From Planctomycetota bacterium (GTDB lineage Bacteria; Planctomycetota; SZUA-567), in assembly GCA_020060765.1 (NCBI GenBank), contig JAGUZQ010000056.1, positions 1-64,000 on the forward strand: DNA of 64,000 nucleotides, read 5' to 3'. The position numbers were made by a program, and so were the translations under genes. This document shows positions 26,389-33,974 of the stretch, piece by piece (the stretch's first letter is position 1; each line of letters opens with the position of its first letter). A model generated the notes under the pieces. That model saw only the letters and a program-made list of their open reading frames with translations. It did not search any database and was not told where the DNA came from.

Positions 26389-27378
26389 TTATTTGTTGAG
26401 AATTTTGCTAGCCGCGTTGACCGTATTTCTCAGTAGAAACGCGTTAGTCACCGGCCCGGTGCCGCCCTTGGCGCTGGTGATGTATGAGGCGACCTGCGAG
26501 ACGCCCTCGAAATCCACGTCGCCGACATATTGCAAGGCGGGTTTGCCTTTCGCGTTCAGCAGCGGCTCGCCGTTTTCGTCCAGACCCTTGGGGATATGGT
26601 TGACGCCTACGTCTATCACAATCGCGCCGGGTTTTACCATATCGGCGGTGATAAGCGGGGTCAGGTCGACGGGGGCAGGCTTGTCTTCCTTGCCGTCTTT
26701 CCACGCCTTCAGCGCTTTTTTATAGCGGTTCCATTTCACCGACGCCGCGCCGGTGGCGGCGATAATCACTTCCGCTTCTTGCGCCAGCGCGGGAATGTCG
26801 CTGCGGCTGTGGCCGAAAGTGACGGAGGCATTCAGGTTCAGCAGCAGCAGTGCGGCGGGTTTGCCGACAATGGCGCTGCGACCCGCCACCAGCGCGCGCG
26901 CTCCGTTCAGCTCCGGGCGAATCCTTTTCACCAGTTCCACCGCGCACATCGCGGTGCAGGGAGCGGGGTCGCTGTAGCCGGTGGCCATGAGAGTCCCGAG
27001 GTTCATCGGGTGTACGCCCTCGGCGTCCTTTTCCGGCCTGATCGCGCGGGTCAGGGTGATCTGGTCGACTCCCCGGGGCAGGGGCATGTGCAGCAGGATG
27101 GCCGACACCTCCGGGTCGTTGTTATGCTTTTCGATTGCGGCGATGATGGTGCTTTCGCTGACTTCTCCGCCGAGGTCGTCGAGAGTATAGCGCAGGCCGT
27201 TCTGTTCGCAATGCTCGCCCTGCGCCTTGGCGTACCAGGCGCTGCCCGCGTCGTCGTTGGCGCGAATGGCGACCAGGTGCGGCTGATGGCCAGCGGCAGT
27301 CAGCCGTTCGACTTCCGGTTTCAGTTCGCCGATCATTTCCGCGGCAATAGTTTCTCCGTCAATGATTTGCGCAGGCAT
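26389..27378 (-). CDS. folD: FolD-family methylenetetrahydrofolate dehydrogenase, cyclohydrolase Lys replaced
   Basis: A 329-residue protein, about 40 longer than usual FolD. Start at 27378 (MPAQIIDGETIAAEM) follows GGAGACAGGA. NADP-binding GRSAIVGKPAALLLL, VIIAATGAASV, VIDVGVNHIP, YVGDVDFEGV and KGGTGPVTNAFLLRNTV are present. The motif normally Tyr-x-x-x-Lys reads Y49-A-K-A-Q53 here, so the Lys essential for the cyclohydrolase step is Gln. The PCTP-x-G block is PCTAMC. An insert of about 30 residues (about 235-265, KKALKAWKDGKEDKPAPVDL) interrupts the NAD(P) domain. It may therefore be a dehydrogenase with little cyclohydrolase activity. It is first in the minus-strand run. Confidence 0.88.
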   Translation of the reverse strand: MPAQIIDGETIAAEMIGELKPEVERLTAAGHQPHLVAIRANDDAGSAWYAKAQGEHCEQNGLRYTLDDLGGEVSESTIIAAIEKHNNDPEVSAILLHMPLPRGVDQITLTRAIRPEKDAEGVHPMNLGTLMATGYSDPAPCTAMCAVELVKRIRPELNGARALVAGRSAIVGKPAALLLLNLNASVTFGHSRSDIPALAQEAEVIIAATGAASVKWNRYKKALKAWKDGKEDKPAPVDLTPLITADMVKPGAIVIDVGVNHIPKGLDENGEPLLNAKGKPALQYVGDVDFEGVSQVASYITSAKGGTGPVTNAFLLRNTVNAASKILNK

Positions 27379-27598
27379 ATTCCTGTCTCCCATATACAAG
27401 ATAAAGGACATAGTATAGCCTTCCGCAAAAGTGGGAGCAAGAGTTTATAACAGACGGGCAAGAAATGATTTGGGGTATTTACATAAAGGCGCGTCTTCCG
27501 CTGTTATTATCTGACTCGTCCCAAAGATTCATTGACTGTTTCGAGGATATGGGTATTAATGACATGGAGGGATTTATTATATCTATGAAAGGAACTGC

Positions 27599-29152
27599 AT
27601 GAGACCGGTCTGCCTGATTATCCGTGACGGTTGGGGCGTGAACGAGAATCCGAAAATGAACGCAGTGGCGGAGGCGAAGACGCCCAATATCGACGACTAC
27701 AAGGCGAAATATCCCTGGACGTTGATTAACTGTTCCGGCGAACCCGTCGGTCTGCCTGACGGCTACCAGGGATCTTCCGAAGTGGGGCATCTCAACATGG
27801 GTGCGGGTCGTATCGTCATCCAGGAACTGAAACGCATCGATGACGGCTTGTCCTCGGGGAAACTGTTCGAGGTGGAGAAATGGAAAAATCTGGTCGCCAA
27901 CTGGAAAGCCAACAAGAGTAGATTGCACCTGTTCGGTCTTTTGCAGGACGAAGGTGTCCACGCCCACCAGGAACACCTGTTCAAGATCATGCGTCGCGCG
28001 CGCCAGGAATTTCCGACAGGCGAGATCATTCTGCATCCCTTCCTTGACGGCCGCGACACCCCGCCGCGCAGCTCGGCGGAATATATCGGCAAACTGAAAA
28101 CCGTGATGCAGGAAGTCGGCAACTGCAAAATCGGCACCGCGATGGGGCGCTATTATTCAATGGATCGCTCGCGCAACTGGGAACTGACAGATAAAGCTTA
28201 TCATTGCATCGTCTGCGCGGAAGGCCGCAAGGCGCCGGATATTGAAACCGCCGTGAAACAGTCCTACGCCAACGACAAGACGCCGGACAACGTCGAGATG
28301 GTGGACGAATATATCGTGCCGTACGTGCTGGGCGATTACGCTGGCGTGAGGGACGGCGACTGCATCCTGCACACCAATTACCGCCAGGATCGCGCCATTC
28401 AATTGTCGATGGCGTTTGCCGATCCCGCCTATGCCGGACATCTCAAGGCGAAGCCGAAAGTCACTTATCTTGGTTTCACGCGCTATTGGGACGATTTCAC
28501 CGAGTACATGCTGGGTGCGATGGGCGGGGGAGGGGAGATGAACCACCTCTTGGGCGAAGTTGTCGCCGACGCCGGACTCAAACAGCTTCGGATTGCCGAG
28601 ACGCAGAAGTTTCGCCACGTTACTAGCTTCTTCAACGGCAAGGCAACCACGCCTTATAAAAACGAAGACCAGGTCGAAGTCAAGGGCAGGTTCGACCCGT
28701 CCTCCTTCGCCAGCCATCCGGAGATGGACGCATATTTCGTCACAGAGGAATTATTGAAGCGCCTGAAAAACAATCCTTACGATCTGATCGTGGTCAACTA
28801 CGCCAACTGCGACATGGTCGGCCACACCGGCGACATGAAGGCGGCGACCAGGGCAGTCGAGGTGGTGGATGAAAACGTGGGCGTGCTGGTGAAACGCCTG
28901 CTGGAACTTGACGCGCAGATTCTTATCACCGCCGACCACGGCAACGCCGAGCAGATGATGGATTACGACACCGGCCTGGTCAAGACCAGTCACACGCTTA
29001 ACCCCGTCGAGTGCATCTACGTCGCCAGCGATTCGGTCGGCAAGAAAATGATCCCGCGCGGCAAGTTGTCCGACCTCTCGCCGACTATTCTTAAATTGAT
29101 GGGGCTGCCTGTCCCTAAGGAAATGACGGCGGAAATATTGCTGAAGGATTAA
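27599..29152 (+). CDS. gpmI: 2,3-bisphosphoglycerate-independent phosphoglycerate mutase
   Basis: A 517-residue enzyme interconverting 3- and 2-phosphoglycerate in glycolysis. RPVCLIIRDGWGVNENP holds the first metal Asp; QGSSEVGHLNMGAGRIVIQE holds the phosphorylated Ser. FLDGRDTPPRSS, IGTAMGRYYSMDR and TNYRQDRAIQLS are substrate sites. ITADHGNAEQM and SHTLNPVECI complete the Mn site. The start (ATG 27599) follows AAAGGAA. It is a single-gene unit ended by a hairpin shared with the convergent gene. Confidence 0.97.
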   Translation: MRPVCLIIRDGWGVNENPKMNAVAEAKTPNIDDYKAKYPWTLINCSGEPVGLPDGYQGSSEVGHLNMGAGRIVIQELKRIDDGLSSGKLFEVEKWKNLVANWKANKSRLHLFGLLQDEGVHAHQEHLFKIMRRARQEFPTGEIILHPFLDGRDTPPRSSAEYIGKLKTVMQEVGNCKIGTAMGRYYSMDRSRNWELTDKAYHCIVCAEGRKAPDIETAVKQSYANDKTPDNVEMVDEYIVPYVLGDYAGVRDGDCILHTNYRQDRAIQLSMAFADPAYAGHLKAKPKVTYLGFTRYWDDFTEYMLGAMGGGGEMNHLLGEVVADAGLKQLRIAETQKFRHVTSFFNGKATTPYKNEDQVEVKGRFDPSSFASHPEMDAYFVTEELLKRLKNNPYDLIVVNYANCDMVGHTGDMKAATRAVEVVDENVGVLVKRLLELDAQILITADHGNAEQMMDYDTGLVKTSHTLNPVECIYVASDSVGKKMIPRGKLSDLSPTILKLMGLPVPKEMTAEILLKD

Positions 29153-29177
29153 ACTATCAGTTTGTGGTAAAAAAATA

Positions 29178-29209
29178 AACGCGGATGCTGCGAGGCGTCC
29201 GCGTTTTGC
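29178..29209. terminator. Bidirectional terminator between gpmI and the UroD-like gene
   Basis: AACGCGGA pairs with TCCGCGTT around the loop TGCTGCGAGGCG, with A-rich sequence before and TTTTGCTTT after, so it could end transcripts arriving from both convergent genes. Confidence 0.7.
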
Positions 29210-29231
29210 TTTGAAACAATCATGCGGTCGG

Positions 29232-30470
29232 CTATCCCTTTGTAACCTCCCGGAAGATGCGGACAAACCTGCGCAACCGGTCGGGGTCGTTCTGCACCGT
29301 CTCCACATCCTTAAGCGTGACGTCCATATGCAGGCCGCGGCAGAGCGAAACCGCTTCAGTAATGGTTTTGCGCACCTTCGCCTCATTGAACCCGGTGCAG
29401 ACCATCTCCGCCGGGTTCGGACGCCAGGAAATCACGTAGTCTGTGCCGATCTGTTCCGCGCAGGAGGCAAGGTTCGCCCAGGGCGTGATTGCAATGCGGC
29501 GGAGATTCGGGATTTGCCGAAGAATGTCTATCTTTTTCGTAAGATCCTCGCAACAGCCATATGCCACCAGCCCGAAGTTTTTCAGGATCGGCAACTGGTA
29601 TTGCAGCAGAAACTCGTCGTGCATCTCCGGCGAAACCAACGCGTATTCCTGCGCCGCCATGAAACACCATAACTGACTGCGCTTGACTGACGCGCCGTTA
29701 GGCGCTGGGTCGGCCAGTTCCTCGGCGTATGGCATAGCCTGGTTGTCGTGGTTGGCAAGCGTCCAGTCTCCGGCGTCTTCGGCCTGCTGCTGGGCGGCGA
29801 GGATGCCGTCGCGCATGAATGCCAGTAGTTCGTGCAGCCACTCCGGATTGTCGCACATGTCCCACATGATCTGTTCCATTCCGCGCAGGTGGGCGAGATT
29901 GTTGGCAATGTCCGCCGTCCAACTGCGGTAGGCCGTGGAGCGGTCGACATGCACCGGCAGGATGTCGCCGACCGCCTCGCGCAGGCGGTCGGCATTACGC
30001 GACGTTTCCGCCTCGTCAATCCGATGAAAAGGCTTGACCAGTTTGCGCACGTCGGCCAAATCCTTCAGCACGGGATCGTATTTCCACGAGCCATGCTCAG
30101 TGTCGCCTTGGATATGCTGGAAGGCCGGCCCCCACGCGCTTTCGCCGGGAAGGACGAGAGAGGCGCGTTGCGTCAGCCAGGGTTCGAACACGTAATCATC
30201 ATCCAGCGAAGCCTGAAAAAGCATACTGCGCAGGGTGTTTTCCTGTTGGCGGAAAAGCGGATCCGCGCAGGCAAGTTTCGATTCCGGCATTTCGTGCCAG
30301 CAGGCGAAAACCCGCATGTAGAGCAACGGGCGGGTTTGTCTGAGACTGTTGTGGGCGCGCCAGAGGTTACGGCGTTCGGTGTTGATTTCCCGCTGGCAGA
30401 CTTCCGCGTAGCGCCGGGCGAGGTCGCGCAGGATTTTGACGTCTTGCGATACGTTAGTGGTTGCGGTCAT
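29232..30470 (-). CDS. Uroporphyrinogen decarboxylase-like (methyltransferase-type) protein
   Basis: A 412-residue protein. Of two adjacent ATG codons, the second (30470) has better spacing to GGAGGA. It resembles the large, URO-D-fold families of unknown substrate common in Lentisphaerota and acetogens. Examples are MEQIMWDMCDNPEWLHELLA, YGCCEDLTKKIDILRQIPN, RRIAITPWANL and YVISWRPNPAEM. HemE signature residues for porphyrin binding are not evident, so haem synthesis is unlikely. Methyl transfer or demethylation (MtaA/MtgA-like) is possible. A divergent AraC regulator sits 105 nt away and probably controls it. Confidence 0.7.
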   Translation of the reverse strand: MTATTNVSQDVKILRDLARRYAEVCQREINTERRNLWRAHNSLRQTRPLLYMRVFACWHEMPESKLACADPLFRQQENTLRSMLFQASLDDDYVFEPWLTQRASLVLPGESAWGPAFQHIQGDTEHGSWKYDPVLKDLADVRKLVKPFHRIDEAETSRNADRLREAVGDILPVHVDRSTAYRSWTADIANNLAHLRGMEQIMWDMCDNPEWLHELLAFMRDGILAAQQQAEDAGDWTLANHDNQAMPYAEELADPAPNGASVKRSQLWCFMAAQEYALVSPEMHDEFLLQYQLPILKNFGLVAYGCCEDLTKKIDILRQIPNLRRIAITPWANLASCAEQIGTDYVISWRPNPAEMVCTGFNEAKVRKTITEAVSLCRGLHMDVTLKDVETVQNDPDRLRRFVRIFREVTKG

Positions 30471-30575
30471 TGCCATTCCTCCAGAGAAGGTAACTTGTTG
30501 TTATCTGACTTGAATATACTGGGTAAAATGCCAAAATAAATGGACAAGGCAGACATATATTTGTATAAATAGGAC

Positions 30576-31346
30576 ATGAAGAATAAGTGCGCAAAAATCC
30601 TGGTGCTGAGGGCGGGCAGGGTGTTGTGTCCCGCCGACTGGCGCATCGACACACGGTGGGAGACACATAATCTCTGGACCGTACTCGGCGGCGAGGGCAG
30701 GATGCAAGCACCGGAGCAGGCTTACGACCTGTCGGCGGGAAGCTGTTTCGTTCTGCGTCCGCAAGTCCGCTACATCGGTTCCCACAATCCCCGCAAACCG
30801 CTGGATGTGGTCTATATCCATTTCGAACCGGGCAAGGTAGCTGTTCCCGCGTTTTACCGGATTGTTGAAAGTCTAGATTTTTTCCAAGGAATGCTGGAGA
30901 GGTTGCTCAAGGCAATGCGTAATGGCGACAAGGAGGAATCGGCGACCTGGCTGGCGGCGGCGCTGACGGAACTGGTCGAGCAGGAACAGCGGCGCGAATT
31001 TTCCTCAGGCTTGGAGCCGCGCCAGCGCGCGTACCTTGACGGGTTTATCGCGCGCGTATCGGCGCAACCAGGGAAACGCGTGTCACTGACCGCGCTCGCG
31101 CGCGAACTATGCTGCACACCGCGCCATCTGCACCGACTTTTCCGGCAATACAAGGGATTGAGCCCGCAGGAGTTTGTCATGGGCGAGCGGATGCGCGCGG
31201 CCAGAAATCTGCTCAACATGTCCAGCCAGCCAATCAGCCGGATTGCCCAGGAACTGGGGTATTCCGACGTCTACGCTTTCTCCAAGCATTTCAAGCAGCA
31301 TGTCGGCCTACCGCCGGGACGCTATCGACAGACAGGCGGTGTTTAA
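30576..31346 (+). CDS. AraC-family transcriptional regulator
   Basis: A 256-residue regulator. The N-terminal half is a cupin-like sensing domain (YDLSAGSCFVLRPQVRYIG and VVYIHFEPG). The C-terminal 100 residues carry two helix-turn-helix motifs: SLTALARELCCTPRHLHRLF, then QPISRIAQELGYSDVYAFSK followed by HFKQHVG, the AraC signature. It is divergent from the UroD-like gene, and the shared 105-bp AT-rich spacer should hold its operator. The ligand is likely a sugar or related small molecule but is not predictable. Confidence 0.9.
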   Translation: MKNKCAKILVLRAGRVLCPADWRIDTRWETHNLWTVLGGEGRMQAPEQAYDLSAGSCFVLRPQVRYIGSHNPRKPLDVVYIHFEPGKVAVPAFYRIVESLDFFQGMLERLLKAMRNGDKEESATWLAAALTELVEQEQRREFSSGLEPRQRAYLDGFIARVSAQPGKRVSLTALARELCCTPRHLHRLFRQYKGLSPQEFVMGERMRAARNLLNMSSQPISRIAQELGYSDVYAFSKHFKQHVGLPPGRYRQTGGV

Positions 31347-31539
31347 GAGACTTACCCGAGGGTTGTGCGTTCGGATTTCCAACCGAGAGATGGAATCAAT
31401 CAATACCCGAAGACCTGTTTTAATGTTGACAGGAATTAGCGGTAAGTGAAAATGCTTTAAAGATTGTGTAACATCAGGAGAGACTGGACAGATCAAGGTT
31501 AGTAACTTTTTTTATATGATTCTTTTGGCTGGAGAAATC
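31347..31539. other. Intergenic region upstream of the type III chaperone gene
   Basis: A TTGACA (about 31434-31439) followed 17 bases later by AAAATG is a possible but weak promoter. No hairpin or gene is supported. Confidence 0.3.
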
Positions 31540-32082
31540 ATGGAAAATATGGAACTGGATAAAATCGCTGAAATGGTTGAAGAACTGAAAAGGCAGGGAA
31601 CTGCCGGCAGGGGAGGGGAGGTTGCTGACCTTTCCGGAGACCTCATGGAACTCCTGGCTCTCGGCGGCACCATGAAAGCGGTTTTCGATTTCGACGACAA
31701 GGACATGGAGGTAATCTATTTCTCCGCCCACGGCTATTACGAAAACGGTAAATATGAAAAGGCCGCGCCGCTGTTCCAGTTCCTCTGCGTTTATGACCAT
31801 CTCAATCCGAAATGGTTCATGGGCTTGGGCGCGACTCTGCAGATGATGCGCAACTACGAGGAAGCGGTAAAGTCGTATGGCTACGCCACCATTCTGGATA
31901 TGGAAAACCCCGCGCCGCAGTATAACGCAGGCTACTGTCTCGCCCTGACCGGAAAAAAAGACGCGGCACGCCTCGCGCTAGAGGCGGTGGTGATGCTGGC
32001 TGATGACAGAGGCGGCATGGACGAGTACAGGCGCAAAGCCGAGAATCTTCTTTCAACCCTGAATGAGGGAGAACACGCATGA
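31540..32082 (+). CDS. Type III secretion class II chaperone (SycD/LcrH/IpgC-like)
   Basis: A 180-residue TPR protein from ATG 31540 (GGAG six bases upstream). Residues about 65-165 match the SycD family closely: VIYFSAHGYYENGKYEKAAP, FQFLCVYDHLNPKWFMGLGA, TLQMMRNYEEAVKSYGYATI, then NAGYCLALTGKKDAARLALE. These are three tandem TPRs that hold the translocator proteins in the cytoplasm before secretion. The gene overlaps the next by four bases (ATGA), and that gene encodes a YopB/IpaB-like translocator, exactly the expected partner. No other secretion-apparatus gene is in the window. Confidence 0.85.
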   Translation: MENMELDKIAEMVEELKRQGTAGRGGEVADLSGDLMELLALGGTMKAVFDFDDKDMEVIYFSAHGYYENGKYEKAAPLFQFLCVYDHLNPKWFMGLGATLQMMRNYEEAVKSYGYATILDMENPAPQYNAGYCLALTGKKDAARLALEAVVMLADDRGGMDEYRRKAENLLSTLNEGEHA

Positions 32083-33272
32083 CTTCGATCAATCCAGCCT
32101 GGGGCGCGTTTTCGCAAGCAGAGCAGAACCAGATGATGCAGGCGTTGGGTCAGGACTCGCTGCCCGCGCCTTCCGAGCTGTCACCGGAGCAGATTCAGAA
32201 GCTGAATACCAGCATGGGGTTCAACGTCGGTATAGTGGTGTTGAATCACGAAAGGGAATTGAAAACCGAAGGAACCCGCTCCAGCGACAAGCCATTCCTG
32301 GACGCGCCAGAAGTGGGCGACGCCAGCCAGCTCACGTTGATGCTGATGGCTCTGAAAAGCAAACTGGGCGATATCCAGGTAACAACCGCAAAGGAGGGCG
32401 TACAGAACCAGAAGCAGAGACTTGAAGCAGCCAGCAATGAGCACATGGGGAAAATCAAGGAAGCGCTGGGCAAGATGAAAACCGCCGACGGCTGGAGCCT
32501 GGCGGGAAAGATTGCCGGTTGGATAGGCGCTTCTCTGGGGATTATCGCCTCGCTGGCCGGAACCGCTATTGCTGTTGGCGCGGCTCTCTTTACCGGCGGC
32601 TCTACCCTGGCGGCGCTGGCTCTTACCCTGCCTGCGCTGGCGGTTTCCTGCGCCGGGATGGGACTGATGATATCGGATGCTACCGGCCTTACGGAAAAGG
32701 TGATGGATTTCGTCGCGGACAATTCCTGGACGCTGCCGCTGATGTTTGGTTTGGTCGGTGGAGTAATCTGGGCGCTGGACATGGCGGGCGTAATGGACGA
32801 GGATTCCATAAAGATTGCCACCCAGGTTCTGGTGGCGGTGGATATGCTGGTGTTGAGTGTGGCGACCGGTATCCTGTCGATGGGCGCGGGCGGGGTAGGC
32901 GGGGCGTCGAATGCGGTGGCCTCGCTGTTCAACCTGGGCGCGAAGGGCACCGAGACTCTTTCTAAAACAATTGATGTCACGGCGAAATTGACCCAGATCG
33001 GCGGACAGGTGATGAACATGCTGATGCAGTTTGGCAGCGGCGGACTGGCGATTGGCTCGGCTATCAGTTCTTACGATGCGACCAGTGCCAGGGCTGACAG
33101 CAAGGAATTCCAGGCGTGGATGGCAAAGTTGCAGTCGCAGATGGACGACGAACAGGAATCTCTCCAGAAAGCCATTGAGGCGCTGAACAACGACATGATG
33201 GTCTGTACGGATATTCTCGAAGGCATCGCCAAGAACAAGACCATGGCAATCGGGCGCATGGGTGCGTCGTGA
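32079..33272 (+). CDS. Type III secretion translocator (SctE; YopB/IpaB/SseC-like)
   Basis: A 397-residue hydrophobic pore-forming translocator. A polar N-terminal third with a coiled coil (about residues 95-140) is followed by two hydrophobic regions: about 146-205 (GASLGIIASLAGTAIAVGAA, then LALTLPALAVSCAGMGLMI) and about 220-290 (LPLMFGLVGGVIWALDMAGV, then LVAVDMLVLSVATGILSMGA). The C-terminus is an amphipathic coiled coil (ARADSKEFQAWMAKLQSQMD) as in the family. It should insert in a target-cell membrane and form the injectisome pore. The overlap with the chaperone gene supports the assignment. A second small translocator (SctB) is not seen nearby. Confidence 0.8.
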   Translation: MTSINPAWGAFSQAEQNQMMQALGQDSLPAPSELSPEQIQKLNTSMGFNVGIVVLNHERELKTEGTRSSDKPFLDAPEVGDASQLTLMLMALKSKLGDIQVTTAKEGVQNQKQRLEAASNEHMGKIKEALGKMKTADGWSLAGKIAGWIGASLGIIASLAGTAIAVGAALFTGGSTLAALALTLPALAVSCAGMGLMISDATGLTEKVMDFVADNSWTLPLMFGLVGGVIWALDMAGVMDEDSIKIATQVLVAVDMLVLSVATGILSMGAGGVGGASNAVASLFNLGAKGTETLSKTIDVTAKLTQIGGQVMNMLMQFGSGGLAIGSAISSYDATSARADSKEFQAWMAKLQSQMDDEQESLQKAIEALNNDMMVCTDILEGIAKNKTMAIGRMGAS

Positions 33273-33332
33273 GTGTAACTTTAAGACCATGCGGTCAGTT
33301 ACAAAACATCACTTTGCCGTTTAATATACGAA

Positions 33333-33412
33333 CGTCATTCCCGCGGAGGCGGGAATCCAGTGGGGAAAACGTACGCAACACCGCCTGGATTCCCGCTTTC
33401 GCGGGAATGACG
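33333..33412. repeat. Palindromic repeat family A, full copy
   Basis: Two hairpins, GTCATTCCCGCGGAGGCGGG AATCC and GGATTCCCGCTTTCGCGGGA ATGAC, point toward each other. They are joined by a centre AGTGGGGAAAACGTACGCAA CACCGCCT. It resembles the SFPRRRES...WIPAFAGMT repeat known from many bacteria (dRS3-like half-sites ATTCCC...GGGAAT). Confidence 0.85.
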
Positions 33413-33483
33413 TTTCGTGAGTTTTTATCCAAAGCGTGCGGTTTCTACTCAATCAAACCGTATTTGACTTAAAGGGACGTAAT

Positions 33484-33972
33484 ATGCGCGAAATCAGAAT
33501 CCCCAGCTTGGCCGAAAACGTCAATGAGGCTACGGTCGGCTCGTGGCTGGTGGAAGCGGGGCAATCGGTGAACGCGGGGCAGGGCGTGGCGGAACTTCTG
33601 ACCGAGAAGGCGGAATTCACTCTGGAGACCGATTGCGCAGGCACGGTCTCAGCCTGCCTCGCGCCGGAAAAAAGCGTGTTGCCGGTGGGGTATATTTTGT
33701 GCGTGCTGGATGCGACCGAGGAAGAGTTGTGCGCCGCAAAAAAAGAGAATGAAAGAATTGAAAAAAGCTATACCGAATCCGATACTGTCGCTTTAGCTTC
33801 CAAGGATGCTTCAGTGCCGCGTCCAGTTTCCGCCGCAGGGGTGCGCGCCACTCCCGCGGCGCGGCGGCTGGCGAAGGAAAACGGCGTCGATCTGGGGGAA
33901 ATTGCCGAGGCCTTGAAAATCTCCGGCCCGGTGAAAGAGGAGCAGGTGCGGGAGTTCCTGCAATCGCGGTGA
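33484..33972 (+). CDS. Lipoyl-domain plus E3-binding-domain protein lacking the E2 catalytic core
   Basis: A 162-residue protein from ATG 33484 (AAAGGGA). Residues 1-78 are a lipoyl domain (EIRIPSLAENVNEATVGSWL, with TEKAEFTLE supplying the lipoylated Lys). A linker of about 45 residues follows. Residues about 120-160 form a peripheral subunit-binding domain (RATPAARRLAKENGVDLGEI). The large acyltransferase domain of a normal E2 (with HxxxDG) is absent. The stop is just before the convergent transglutaminase gene. It could be a truncated E2 or an E3-binding-protein-like carrier serving a complex encoded elsewhere. No E1 or E3 gene is in the window. Confidence 0.8.
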   Translation: MREIRIPSLAENVNEATVGSWLVEAGQSVNAGQGVAELLTEKAEFTLETDCAGTVSACLAPEKSVLPVGYILCVLDATEEELCAAKKENERIEKSYTESDTVALASKDASVPRPVSAAGVRATPAARRLAKENGVDLGEIAEALKISGPVKEEQVREFLQSR

Positions 33973-33974
33973 TG

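Noticed and set aside
29232-30470. Uroporphyrinogen decarboxylase HemE of haem synthesis
   Set aside because: Fold resemblance only; the HemE signature residues are not evident and no haem genes are nearby.
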